The notes under the pieces: generated by a model | The model's input: only the letters and a program-made list of their open reading frames with translations | Told to the model about the DNA's origin: nothing | Database searches by the model: none | Part shown: piece after piece, positions 1-6,139 of the stretch | Layout of the letters: each line of letters starts with the position of its first letter | Numbering within the stretch: position 1 is the stretch's first letter | Assembly: GCA_039798745.1 (NCBI GenBank) | Contig: JBDKFK010000043.1 | Location: 1-9,605 of the forward strand | Source of the DNA: JBDKFK01 sp039798745 | GTDB taxonomy: Bacteria; Patescibacteriota; Microgenomatia; UBA1406; GWC2-37-13 | Length of the DNA: 9,605 nt | Direction of reading: 5' to 3' | Position numbers and translations under genes: made by a program

Positions 1-1752
1 GAGCTATATTTTGAGACAGCGGCCTTCCTCATAACATTTGTTGTACTGGGTAAATGGCTAGAAGCGAAAGCAAAAGGACGAACATCGGATGCTATTAAAA
101 AACTCATGGGACTGCAGGCAAAAACTGCCCGGGTCTTAAGAAACGGACAAACGCTGGATATACCTGTAGACCAGGTCACTAAAGGTGATACTATATTGGT
201 TCGCCCCGGAGAAAAAGTTCCGGTAGACGGCATAATTGTGAAAGGCTCATCCGCTCTGGACGAATCGATGATCACGGGAGAAAGTCTACCCGTGGAGAAA
301 CACGAAACAGATACCGTAATCGGTGGAACCATAAATAAAACAGGTAGTTTCGAGTTTAGCGCAACACGGGTAGGATCTGAGACAACATTGTCCCAAATAA
401 TAAAACTCGTCGAAGACGCGCAGGGCTCCAAAGCGCCTATTCAGGCCTTTGCCGATCGTATCTCTGCCTGGTTCGTACCTACCGTTATCGCAATAGCCGC
501 TCTCACCTTTGCCGTATGGTATTTTGGATTCGGTGCACCTCTATCATTTGCGCTTATGGCGTTTACCGCAGTAATAGTAATTGCCTGTCCATGCGCTCTT
601 GGTCTTGCAACACCAACCGCGATCATGGTAGGTACAGGAAAAGGTGCCGAGCATGGTATTTTGATTAAAGGTGGAGAACCGTTGGAAGCGGCACATACTA
701 TAAATGCCATCATCTTCGACAAAACAGGAACGATTACAAAAGGGAAACCAGAAGTAACCGATATAGAAAGCTTTAGAGATATGGATGAAGATAGTATTCT
801 TGCAATCGCCGCAAGTCTTGAAAAACAGTCAGAACACCCGTTGGCAGAAGCGATTTATAAGGAAGCTGAAAAAGAACAGATACCACTAGATGAAGTACAT
901 AACTTCAAAGCAATACCCGGACACGGTGTACACGGTGAGATACAGAATACTCTCTATTATTTCGGAAATAGAAAACTTATAAGCGAGGTTGTCGGACTCG
1001 CCATAGACCGCATGAGCCGCAAAATGTCACGGCTTGAAGAACAGGGAAAAACCGTTATGATTCTCGCGACAAAAGAAGAAGTCATCGGTATCATAGGTGT
1101 CGCCGATACAGTAAAAGAAACCTCAAAAGAAGCTATCGAAAGACTTCGTATCATGGGCATCGAAACGTTCATGATTACCGGTGACAATGAACGAACAGCA
1201 CGAGCTATCGCACAACAGGTAGGGATAACCAATATATTTGCGGAAGTACTGCCGGAAGATAAAGCTAAACATGTAAAGTTACTTCAGGATCAAGGAAAAA
1301 AGGTAGCTATGGTTGGAGACGGCATCAATGATGCTCCCGCTCTTGCCCAGGCAGATGTAGGGATTGCTATGGGATCCGGTACGGATGTCGCCATGGAAGC
1401 AGGTGGAATTGTGATTATCAAAAACGACCTTCGCGATGTCGTAAACGCGATCAATCTTTCCAAAGAGACCATGAGTAAGATAAAACAAAACATGTTCTTT
1501 GCCCTTTTTTATAATGTTATTGGCATACCAGTTGCCGCCCGCGTATTTGCTTTTGTCGGTCTTGTTCTAAAGCCTGAACTTGCAGGTTTGGCCATGGCCT
1601 TAAGCTCTATATCCGTGGTCTTAAATTCGCTGCTGCTGCGCGGATATAAACCGGGAAAGAGAAACTATGTTTCGCTCGTTGCACCGTTTGTTATGGCCTT
1701 AGCGTTTACGCTTGTCTTTGTCGAGTTCGCCCGTTTCAGCTCAGGAATGTAA
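1..1752 (+). CDS. copA: Cu(I)-exporting P1B-type ATPase, CopA-like (5' partial)
   Basis: The reading frame is open from base 1, so the gene begins upstream of the window; 583 residues are visible. The first methionine, at base 106, is internal and is not the start. The protein pumps monovalent copper (or silver) out of the cytoplasm using ATP. Visible in order: the end of a membrane helix (YFETAAFLITF), the actuator loop with TGES, the metal-binding CPC in the next helix (bases 586-594), the phosphorylated aspartate in DKTGT (from base 718), the SEHP nucleotide-binding motif, TGDN, GDGIND, and the late-helix signatures N-x6-YN-x4-P and M-A-L-S-S-x5-N. The CPC, YN and MxxSS set is the P1B-1 (CopA) signature. 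Any N-terminal CxxC metal-binding domains lie outside the window. An extra hydrophobic segment follows the usual last helix. A 42-base gap separates it from the second ATPase, consistent with one operon. Confidence 0.95.
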   Translation, partial: ELYFETAAFLITFVVLGKWLEAKAKGRTSDAIKKLMGLQAKTARVLRNGQTLDIPVDQVTKGDTILVRPGEKVPVDGIIVKGSSALDESMITGESLPVEKHETDTVIGGTINKTGSFEFSATRVGSETTLSQIIKLVEDAQGSKAPIQAFADRISAWFVPTVIAIAALTFAVWYFGFGAPLSFALMAFTAVIVIACPCALGLATPTAIMVGTGKGAEHGILIKGGEPLEAAHTINAIIFDKTGTITKGKPEVTDIESFRDMDEDSILAIAASLEKQSEHPLAEAIYKEAEKEQIPLDEVHNFKAIPGHGVHGEIQNTLYYFGNRKLISEVVGLAIDRMSRKMSRLEEQGKTVMILATKEEVIGIIGVADTVKETSKEAIERLRIMGIETFMITGDNERTARAIAQQVGITNIFAEVLPEDKAKHVKLLQDQGKKVAMVGDGINDAPALAQADVGIAMGSGTDVAMEAGGIVIIKNDLRDVVNAINLSKETMSKIKQNMFFALFYNVIGIPVAARVFAFVGLVLKPELAGLAMALSSISVVLNSLLLRGYKPGKRNYVSLVAPFVMALAFTLVFVEFARFSSGM

Positions 1753-1794
1753 TAGCTATTGCTTATGTTATAAATCGCGATAGATAATAGATGT

Positions 1795-3861
1795 ATGGAC
1801 GAAATGAATCATGAACATATGGGACATGATATGCAGCACATGAATCATGCTGATCATGACAAGGCCATGAACGATCCATCCATGGCAAAGATGATGGAGA
1901 AAGATATGCGAAATCGGTTCTTCTGGTCGCTTGTCTTTACTATTCCAGTCATCTTGTATTCACCTATTCTGACCGGGTTACTGAATGTGAATCTGCCGTC
2001 CCCTATTCCCACAAACTGGTTACTTTTTCTTCTCACCACCCCAATCGTCTTTAAATTCGGATCTATCTTTCCGATGGGTGCATGGCAGGCGCTGAAAAAA
2101 AGAAACCTGAATATGATGGTTCTTATAGCTGTTGGCGTGCTGGCAGCATATATTTTTAGCGTTATTATTACACTTTTCGTAGGTGGCGAAACCTTCTACG
2201 ATGCCGCGGCAATGCTTGTAACCTTTGTATTATTCGGCCACTGGATGGAGATGAAATCAAGACGCGGCACCTCCGAAGCGCTCCGAGCATTGTTTGATCT
2301 GGTTCCGCCAAAAGCGCGCGTCATACGTAACGGCAAAGAAATAGAAATCGCGACATCAGATGTAATAATTGGCGATATTCTCCTTATAAAACCGGGCGAC
2401 AAGGTTCCTGTGGACGGCATTGTCATTGAAGGAGAAACCGCAATAGATGAGTCGCTCGTTACCGGAGAATCAATACCGGTGACAAAAACCATTGATGATA
2501 CGGTTATTGGCGGATCGATAAATCAGACTGGTTCCATAACATTTAAAGCAACCAAAGTAGGCAGCGATACCGCGTTGGCTCAGATAGTGAAACTTGTTGA
2601 AACAGCACAAAACTCGAAAGCGCCAGGACAACGATTAGCCGACAAGGCTGCTCAGTACCTGGTTATTCTTGCGGTGGGTGCTGGATTAATAACATTCGGG
2701 TACTGGTATTTTATAGCCGGACAAGGACTTCTTATGGCACTCATGTTTGCCGTCTCAGCGGTAGTCATTGCCTGTCCGGATGCTCTTGGACTGGCCACAC
2801 CTACAGCGGTCGCCGTAGGAACCGGCTTAGGTGCAAAGCATAATATTCTTATCAAAGATGCCTCCACTCTTGAACAGGCTTCAAGAATTCAGGCCGTAGT
2901 GATGGACAAAACCGGCACTCTTACCGAGGGTAAACCGGTCGTCACCGATGTCATCACGGCCCATGGCTTTACAGAAGAAGAGGTGCTCCGTCTCAATGCG
3001 GCAGCAGAATCTAAGTCAGGTCATCCATTAAGCAAAGCAATTCTTGATGAAGTTCATAAAAGAGGTATCAGTGTTCCCACAACTATAGAAAAATTCAACT
3101 CAATTGCGGGACATGGTGTGGAAGCCGTTGTCGAAAAGAAACAAGTATTGGTAGGTAATCTTAAACTTATGAAAGATCGCGGCATTGATACAACAGAAAT
3201 CAATAACGAAATCGAAAGACTTCTCGATCAAGGCAAGACGCTTATGGCGATCGCGGTGGATGGCAAGATTGCGGGCGTTATAGCTGCTCAGGATCCGGTC
3301 AAACCCTTCGCCAAAATGGCAGTAGAACGGATGAAAAAACTAGGTCTTGAAGTTGCCATGATTACCGGAGATAACAAAAAGACAGCGGAAGCTATTGCTA
3401 AAGATCTGGGAATTGAACGCGTATTTGCCGAGGTATTACCCGAGGATAAAGCAAACTATGTAAAAAAATTACAGGAGGAGAAAAAGTTTGTCGCAATGGT
3501 TGGAGATGGTGTAAACGACGCTCCCGCTCTTGCACAGGCAGATATTGGTATCGCCATTGGGGCAGGGACCGATGTTGCTATTGAGACCGCGAATATTGTG
3601 CTTATGAAATCCGACCCCGCGGATATTTTGCGGGCTATAAGACTCAGCAAAGCGACCGTAACCAAAATGAAACAGAATCTTGTATGGGCAAGCGTTTATA
3701 ACGTATTGGCTATTCCTGTCGCAGCGGGAATTTTATACCCTTCTTACGGAATTACATTGCGACCCGAAATAGCGGCACTCCTTATGTCAGCATCATCGAT
3801 AATTGTTGCGGTTAACGCAGTCCTGCTAAAAAGGGCTGAAAAGGACTTATTAACAGTTTAA
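1795..3861 (+). CDS. P1B-type heavy-metal ATPase with His/Met-rich N-terminus and CPD motif
   Basis: This is a complete 688-residue metal-exporting P-type ATPase, probably for copper or silver. Residues 1-38 are packed with His and Met (MNHEHMGHDMQHMNH), as in CopB-type pumps, and replace the CxxC domains of CopA. The catalytic motifs are intact: TGES 223-226, DKTGT 371-375 (phosphorylated D371), GHP 409-411, TGDN 524-527 and GDGVND 570-575. N628-x6-YN-x4-P and MSASS-x5-N in the last helices fit Cu pumps and resemble CopB (MSxST). The oddity is the transport-site motif C327-P328-D329, where CopA has CPC and CopB has CPH; the codon is clearly GAT at 2779-2781. No in-frame start lies between the upstream stop at 1771-1773 and this ATG. 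There is no Shine-Dalgarno sequence; a GATAAT box at 1783-1788 could give a leaderless mRNA. Metal specificity cannot be settled from sequence. Confidence 0.93.
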   Translation: MDEMNHEHMGHDMQHMNHADHDKAMNDPSMAKMMEKDMRNRFFWSLVFTIPVILYSPILTGLLNVNLPSPIPTNWLLFLLTTPIVFKFGSIFPMGAWQALKKRNLNMMVLIAVGVLAAYIFSVIITLFVGGETFYDAAAMLVTFVLFGHWMEMKSRRGTSEALRALFDLVPPKARVIRNGKEIEIATSDVIIGDILLIKPGDKVPVDGIVIEGETAIDESLVTGESIPVTKTIDDTVIGGSINQTGSITFKATKVGSDTALAQIVKLVETAQNSKAPGQRLADKAAQYLVILAVGAGLITFGYWYFIAGQGLLMALMFAVSAVVIACPDALGLATPTAVAVGTGLGAKHNILIKDASTLEQASRIQAVVMDKTGTLTEGKPVVTDVITAHGFTEEEVLRLNAAAESKSGHPLSKAILDEVHKRGISVPTTIEKFNSIAGHGVEAVVEKKQVLVGNLKLMKDRGIDTTEINNEIERLLDQGKTLMAIAVDGKIAGVIAAQDPVKPFAKMAVERMKKLGLEVAMITGDNKKTAEAIAKDLGIERVFAEVLPEDKANYVKKLQEEKKFVAMVGDGVNDAPALAQADIGIAIGAGTDVAIETANIVLMKSDPADILRAIRLSKATVTKMKQNLVWASVYNVLAIPVAAGILYPSYGITLRPEIAALLMSASSIIVAVNAVLLKRAEKDLLTV

Positions 3862-3870
3862 TCAATCACT

Positions 3871-4509
3871 ATGAAACAGCAAAAAGTTTTATACGGAATT
3901 ATAGGTTTGCTTGTTGGTGTCGGCGGCGGTATGTTTATAAGTTCTTACGCTATAAATACTAATCAATCAGGAATGATGCAGATGATGGGTATACGAAGAG
4001 GCGCAATGAATAGTAATTTGAATCTCGTAGACGCTCATTTCATAGAACAGATGATTCCTCATCACGAAGACGCTATTACCATGGCAAATCTTGCTCTTAC
4101 AAAAGCAAAACACGACGAAATAAAGACTCTGGCAACAAACATAATTCAGTCTCAACAAAAAGAAATAGACGCGATGAAACGTTGGTATACAAACTGGTAT
4201 GGAACAGACGTTCCGTCCGGAAACAATGTAATGGATCAGCATGGCATGATGGGAGGTAACGGAACAAGCATGCATATGGGTATGATGGGAAGCGAGAATG
4301 ACATCCAGCGACTGGAAGACGCCGCGGACTTTGATAAGGCCTTTATTGAAGGAATGATTCCCCACCATCAGATGGCGGTAATGATGTCTTCAATGTTAAA
4401 AAATGGTACTCAACGATCTGAGATGAAACAATTAGCCGATGACATAACTACTGCTCAGACAACGGAGATAGAACAGATGAGATCCTGGTATAACGAATGG
4501 TATAAATAA
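3871..4509 (+). CDS. membrane-anchored DUF305 protein with two metal-binding repeats
   Basis: This 212-residue protein has an N-terminal hydrophobic segment (about residues 7-27, LYGIIGLLVGVGGGMFISSY) acting as anchor or uncleaved signal, so the rest is probably outside the cytoplasm. Two copies of the DUF305 core follow: one around residues 54-110 with QMIPHHEDAI (60-69), the other around 153-211 with GMIPHHQMAV (161-170). Each copy ends in a matching tail, MKRWYTNWY and MRSWYNEWY. A Met/His/Gly-rich linker (about 121-140, including HGMMGG and MHMGMMG) joins them. DUF305 proteins are four-helix, ferritin-like proteins; the cyanobacterial member CopM binds copper and is linked to copper resistance. 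It starts nine bases after the ATPase stop and has no Shine-Dalgarno sequence, so translation is probably coupled. The likely role is binding exported copper at the cell surface; this is inference from family and context. Confidence 0.9.
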   Translation: MKQQKVLYGIIGLLVGVGGGMFISSYAINTNQSGMMQMMGIRRGAMNSNLNLVDAHFIEQMIPHHEDAITMANLALTKAKHDEIKTLATNIIQSQQKEIDAMKRWYTNWYGTDVPSGNNVMDQHGMMGGNGTSMHMGMMGSENDIQRLEDAADFDKAFIEGMIPHHQMAVMMSSMLKNGTQRSEMKQLADDITTAQTTEIEQMRSWYNEWYK

Positions 4510-4515
4510 TTATAT

Positions 4516-4617
4516 ATGGACAATAAACAGTTTCAAAATATACTTTACAAGGCTTGTTGGATAATTCTTGCAGGTCTTGTGGTGTATATATTATTAACAT
4601 TCTTTAACGTACTATGA
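4516..4617 (+). CDS. 33-residue single-helix membrane peptide
   Basis: This small open frame starts ATG GAC AAT AAA and ends TGA at 4615-4617. It encodes a polar N-terminus (MDNKQFQNILYK) followed by one hydrophobic segment (about residues 13-30, ACWIILAGLVVYILLTFF). It lies six bases after the DUF305 stop and its stop overlaps the start of the next gene as ATGA, an arrangement typical of translationally coupled operon genes. There is no recognisable Shine-Dalgarno sequence. I know no family for it. A possible role is as a small subunit or regulator of one of the copper pumps, but only the position suggests this. The operon fit and the clean membrane-helix pattern make it more likely real than chance. 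Confidence 0.6.
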   Translation: MDNKQFQNILYKACWIILAGLVVYILLTFFNVL

Positions 4618-4808
4618 TGAAAAAAGACAAACTCACAAAAGCGACTTACGGAGAGTGGCAAGCTTCTTTGTTTGGCGCGATGTTTATAGCATTTGGTGTT
4701 GGCGCATTGTGGGGAAAGTTACTCGAGAATTATATACTCCTTATTATTCTTATAGGAATAGCTCTGCATTCGTGGGGAATGTACAAAATCCACCAGAGAA
4801 ACGCGTAA
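4614..4808 (+). CDS. 64-residue two-helix membrane protein of the copper operon
   Basis: The protein has a charged N-terminus (MMKKDKLTKATYGEWQ) and two hydrophobic segments, about residues 17-34 (ASLFGAMFIAFGVGALWG) and 39-58 (NYILLIILIGIALHSWGMY), ending in a basic tail. It would be a hairpin inner-membrane protein with both ends probably in the cytoplasm. Translation can start at ATG 4614 or at the adjacent ATG 4617; both overlap or abut the stop of the preceding small gene, so coupling is likely. It is the last gene of the copper operon, seven bases before a terminator hairpin. I do not recognise the family. A single His and Met pair late in helix two is not enough to claim metal binding. 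Confidence 0.75.
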   Translation: MMKKDKLTKATYGEWQASLFGAMFIAFGVGALWGKLLENYILLIILIGIALHSWGMYKIHQRNA

Positions 4809-4814
4809 ACGCAA

Positions 4815-4845
4815 AAAGGGCTCCGATTTCTCAGAGCCCTTTCTT
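4815..4845. terminator. bidirectional intrinsic terminator between convergent operons
   Basis: AAAGGGCTC (4815-4823) pairs perfectly with GAGCCCTTT (4834-4842), giving a nine-base-pair stem with a ten-base loop. On the + strand the copper operon ends seven bases before it, though its T tail is short and broken (TTTCTT). Read on the - strand the stem is followed by TTTTTGCG, a better tail, so it probably also terminates the VKOR-DsbA gene, whose stop lies at 4862-4860. Confidence 0.8.
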
Positions 4846-4859
4846 AACAGAAGTCTATC

Positions 4860-5990
4860 TCAGCGGGTCGTGGGAGAGGCTGCAATTGCCGCGTCCACAG
4901 CTGCCGAAATACTCGTCCAGGAGCTTACCTTCTGTCCGTCGACCAGAATGGTCGGTGTGGAATCGACATTCGCTTTCATAGCAGCGATGCCAGATGCCAC
5001 AACCTCATCCCGGTGCGTGTTGTTTTTGAGGGCCAACGCAAACGAACCGGTATCCAGTCCCAACTGGCCGGCATAACGCACGAACAGCGTATCAGGGTTG
5101 GGAACTTTTTCCCATTCACCCTGTTTTGCGAACAGCAGATCGTGCATCTTCCAGTATTGTCCTTGGTCGCCGGCGATACGCGCCGCCATAGCCGCTTTCA
5201 CCGCATTGGCATGCTGGCTAAGTGGAAAGTCGCGAAACTCCACTTTTACCTTGCCGGTAGCCACGTACGCGCGGTCAAAACCAGGCTCGAACTCCAGCGC
5301 AAAAGCGCTGCAGGCCGGGCATTGGTAGTCGGAGTAGACTACCACAGTAACAGGTGCGTTGACGTCGCCTTTGAGCGGATAGGCCACACTCACATTAGGC
5401 GTGTTCTTGTTTGCCTGTACCGGCGCCGTAGCCGAGCTTCTCGAGGCGAACACAGCAACCGCAAGAGCGAGAAGCAGAATCGAGAGCAGAGTCACTATCA
5501 GGCCGCGATGCGAACGCTGCTGCGGCTTTCTGCCCTTCTGCCGACGAGGCTGCTCTTTGGTTGTCGTGCTAAACCACGATGCAGGCACGAACGTTACGGC
5601 AGCTGCTGCCAGGTTAGTCATAGCCGAAACCAGGCACCAAAAGCAGAAGGCCTGGATCACAAACGCCTGGAGGCCGGTGAGCAGGATGGATACGGTGACA
5701 GCGGATACGACGATCGCTTTTAAGGCTGTCACCAGGCTAAACTTGCCCGCTGTGCGATTTGTGTGAGCGAGCACGGCTAGAACGATCATGAGGATGTAGC
5801 CGAAGAGACCAATGTAGGCAACAGGCACGCCGTAAGGTGCGGCATACCAGCTGGTCTGTACGATATCACATCCCGTACCTGTCACGGGGCATACTAACGA
5901 TCCGCCCGTGAGCCGCTCGTAGGAAAGATATGCTGCGTCAGCGAGGCCAAGTGTGGCTAGACCTGCGACGATAAGAAATCGGGACTTCAT
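4860..5990 (-). CDS. VKOR-DsbA fusion, membrane disulfide-bond-forming protein
   Basis: This 376-residue protein joins an electron-accepting vitamin K epoxide reductase (VKOR) domain to a DsbA-like thioredoxin domain, so one chain can oxidise exported proteins and pass electrons to quinone. Numbering from the ATG at 5990: the VKOR part has four helices, the loop cysteines C34 and C41, GVPVAYIGLFGY, and the active pair C116-F-W-C119 at the start of helix four. A basic cytoplasmic linker (about 146-162) leads to a fifth helix (about 163-183), then the extracytoplasmic thioredoxin domain with C224-P-A-C227 and the cis-proline motif STPT (344-347). The four VKOR cysteines and both CxxC motifs are intact. 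The start was set at ATG 5990 because AAAGGAG (6003-5997) sits six bases before it; the GTG at 5993 would be only three bases away. G+C is markedly higher than in neighbouring genes (38 and 39 of 60 in two lines counted), which suggests transfer. Confidence 0.93.
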   Translation of the reverse strand: MKSRFLIVAGLATLGLADAAYLSYERLTGGSLVCPVTGTGCDIVQTSWYAAPYGVPVAYIGLFGYILMIVLAVLAHTNRTAGKFSLVTALKAIVVSAVTVSILLTGLQAFVIQAFCFWCLVSAMTNLAAAAVTFVPASWFSTTTKEQPRRQKGRKPQQRSHRGLIVTLLSILLLALAVAVFASRSSATAPVQANKNTPNVSVAYPLKGDVNAPVTVVVYSDYQCPACSAFALEFEPGFDRAYVATGKVKVEFRDFPLSQHANAVKAAMAARIAGDQGQYWKMHDLLFAKQGEWEKVPNPDTLFVRYAGQLGLDTGSFALALKNNTHRDEVVASGIAAMKANVDSTPTILVDGQKVSSWTSISAAVDAAIAASPTTR

Positions 5991-5996
5991 CACAAG

Positions 5997-6003
5997 CTCC
6001 TTT
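5997..6003 (-). promoter_or_regulatory. Shine-Dalgarno site of the VKOR-DsbA gene
   Basis: AAAGGAG reads on the - strand six bases before ATG 5990. This spacing decides for ATG over the adjacent upstream GTG at 5993. The five copper-operon genes and recQ lack any comparable site. Confidence 0.8.
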
Positions 6004-6018
6004 CAGATTCCTGTTAAG

Positions 6019-6038
6019 GTGCCTCCCATTGGAGACAC
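6019..6038 (-). other. possible 5' leader stem-loop of the VKOR-DsbA mRNA
   Basis: On the - strand GTGTCTCC (6038-6031) pairs with GGGAGGCAC through eight pairs including one G-U, leaving the four-base loop AATG. It would form within two bases of the predicted transcript start at 6036 and ends about 15 bases before the Shine-Dalgarno site, so it leaves the ribosome site free. It could protect the mRNA 5' end. The role is inference. Confidence 0.4.
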
Positions 6039-6042
6039 TCTC

Positions 6043-6048
6043 AGTATA
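6043..6048 (-). promoter_or_regulatory. -10 box of the VKOR-DsbA promoter
   Basis: TATACT on the - strand matches five of six bases of the TATAAT consensus and would place the transcript start at 6036, giving a leader of about 46 bases. At 17 bases upstream the hexamer reads CATATA, not TTGACA, so no normal -35 box is present. That suits a promoter needing an activator. An overlapping alternative -10 is TATTAT (6051-6046). Confidence 0.5.
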
Positions 6049-6064
6049 ATATACTATAGGATAG

Positions 6065-6090
6065 TTATATGTGACTATAATCACATATAA
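6065..6090. promoter_or_regulatory. CRP/FNR-family-like operator, perfect 10-bp palindrome
   Basis: TTATATGTGA (6065-6074) and TCACATATAA (6081-6090) are exact reverse complements separated by six bases. The core TGTGA-N6-TCACA is identical to the Escherichia coli CRP consensus. Its centre (6077.5) lies 41.5 bases upstream of the predicted start at 6036, the classic class II activator position. It is the only such palindrome I noticed in the window. The cognate regulator is not in the window; a hairpin role in RNA is a weaker alternative. Confidence 0.6.
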
Positions 6091-6096
6091 AATGAA

Positions 6097-6123
6097 AAAA
6101 CCCACTTGATATAAGTGGGTTTT
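6097..6123. terminator. intrinsic terminator of the secreted-protein gene
   Basis: AAAACCCACTT (6097-6107) pairs perfectly with AAGTGGGTTTT (6113-6123) over a five-base loop, GATAT. On the - strand the stem runs into six Ts, a strong rho-independent form, 17 bases after the secreted-protein stop. It separates that gene from the VKOR-DsbA promoter, so the two are transcribed independently. Confidence 0.9.
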
Positions 6124-6139
6124 AACATCAAAAACCTCC

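Noticed and set aside
106..108. ATG 106 as the start of the CopA-type ATPase
   Set aside because: The frame is open to base 1 and encodes conserved membrane-helix and actuator sequence before this Met; it is internal.
3967..4368. 133-codon - strand frame within the DUF305 gene
   Set aside because: It is antisense to a clear DUF305 gene, and its Cys/His-rich translation mirrors the Met/His codons of the sense strand.
4655..4981. 108-codon + strand frame across the copper-operon end
   Set aside because: It is out of frame with the 64-residue membrane protein, runs through the terminator hairpin into antisense DNA, and has no family features.
5013..5723. 236-codon open frame on the + strand opposite the VKOR-DsbA gene
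   Set aside because: It is antisense to a gene with clear VKOR and CxxC motifs. High G+C makes stop codons rare there, and its translation is Arg/His-rich with no recognisable motif.
6045..6050. TATAAT on the + strand as a promoter
   Set aside because: No + strand gene follows for over a kilobase; it is a by-product of the A+T-rich - strand promoter.
6065..6090. CRP-like palindrome read as an intrinsic terminator
   Set aside because: The stem is A+T-rich with no adjoining T tract on either strand, and a much better terminator lies at 6097-6123.
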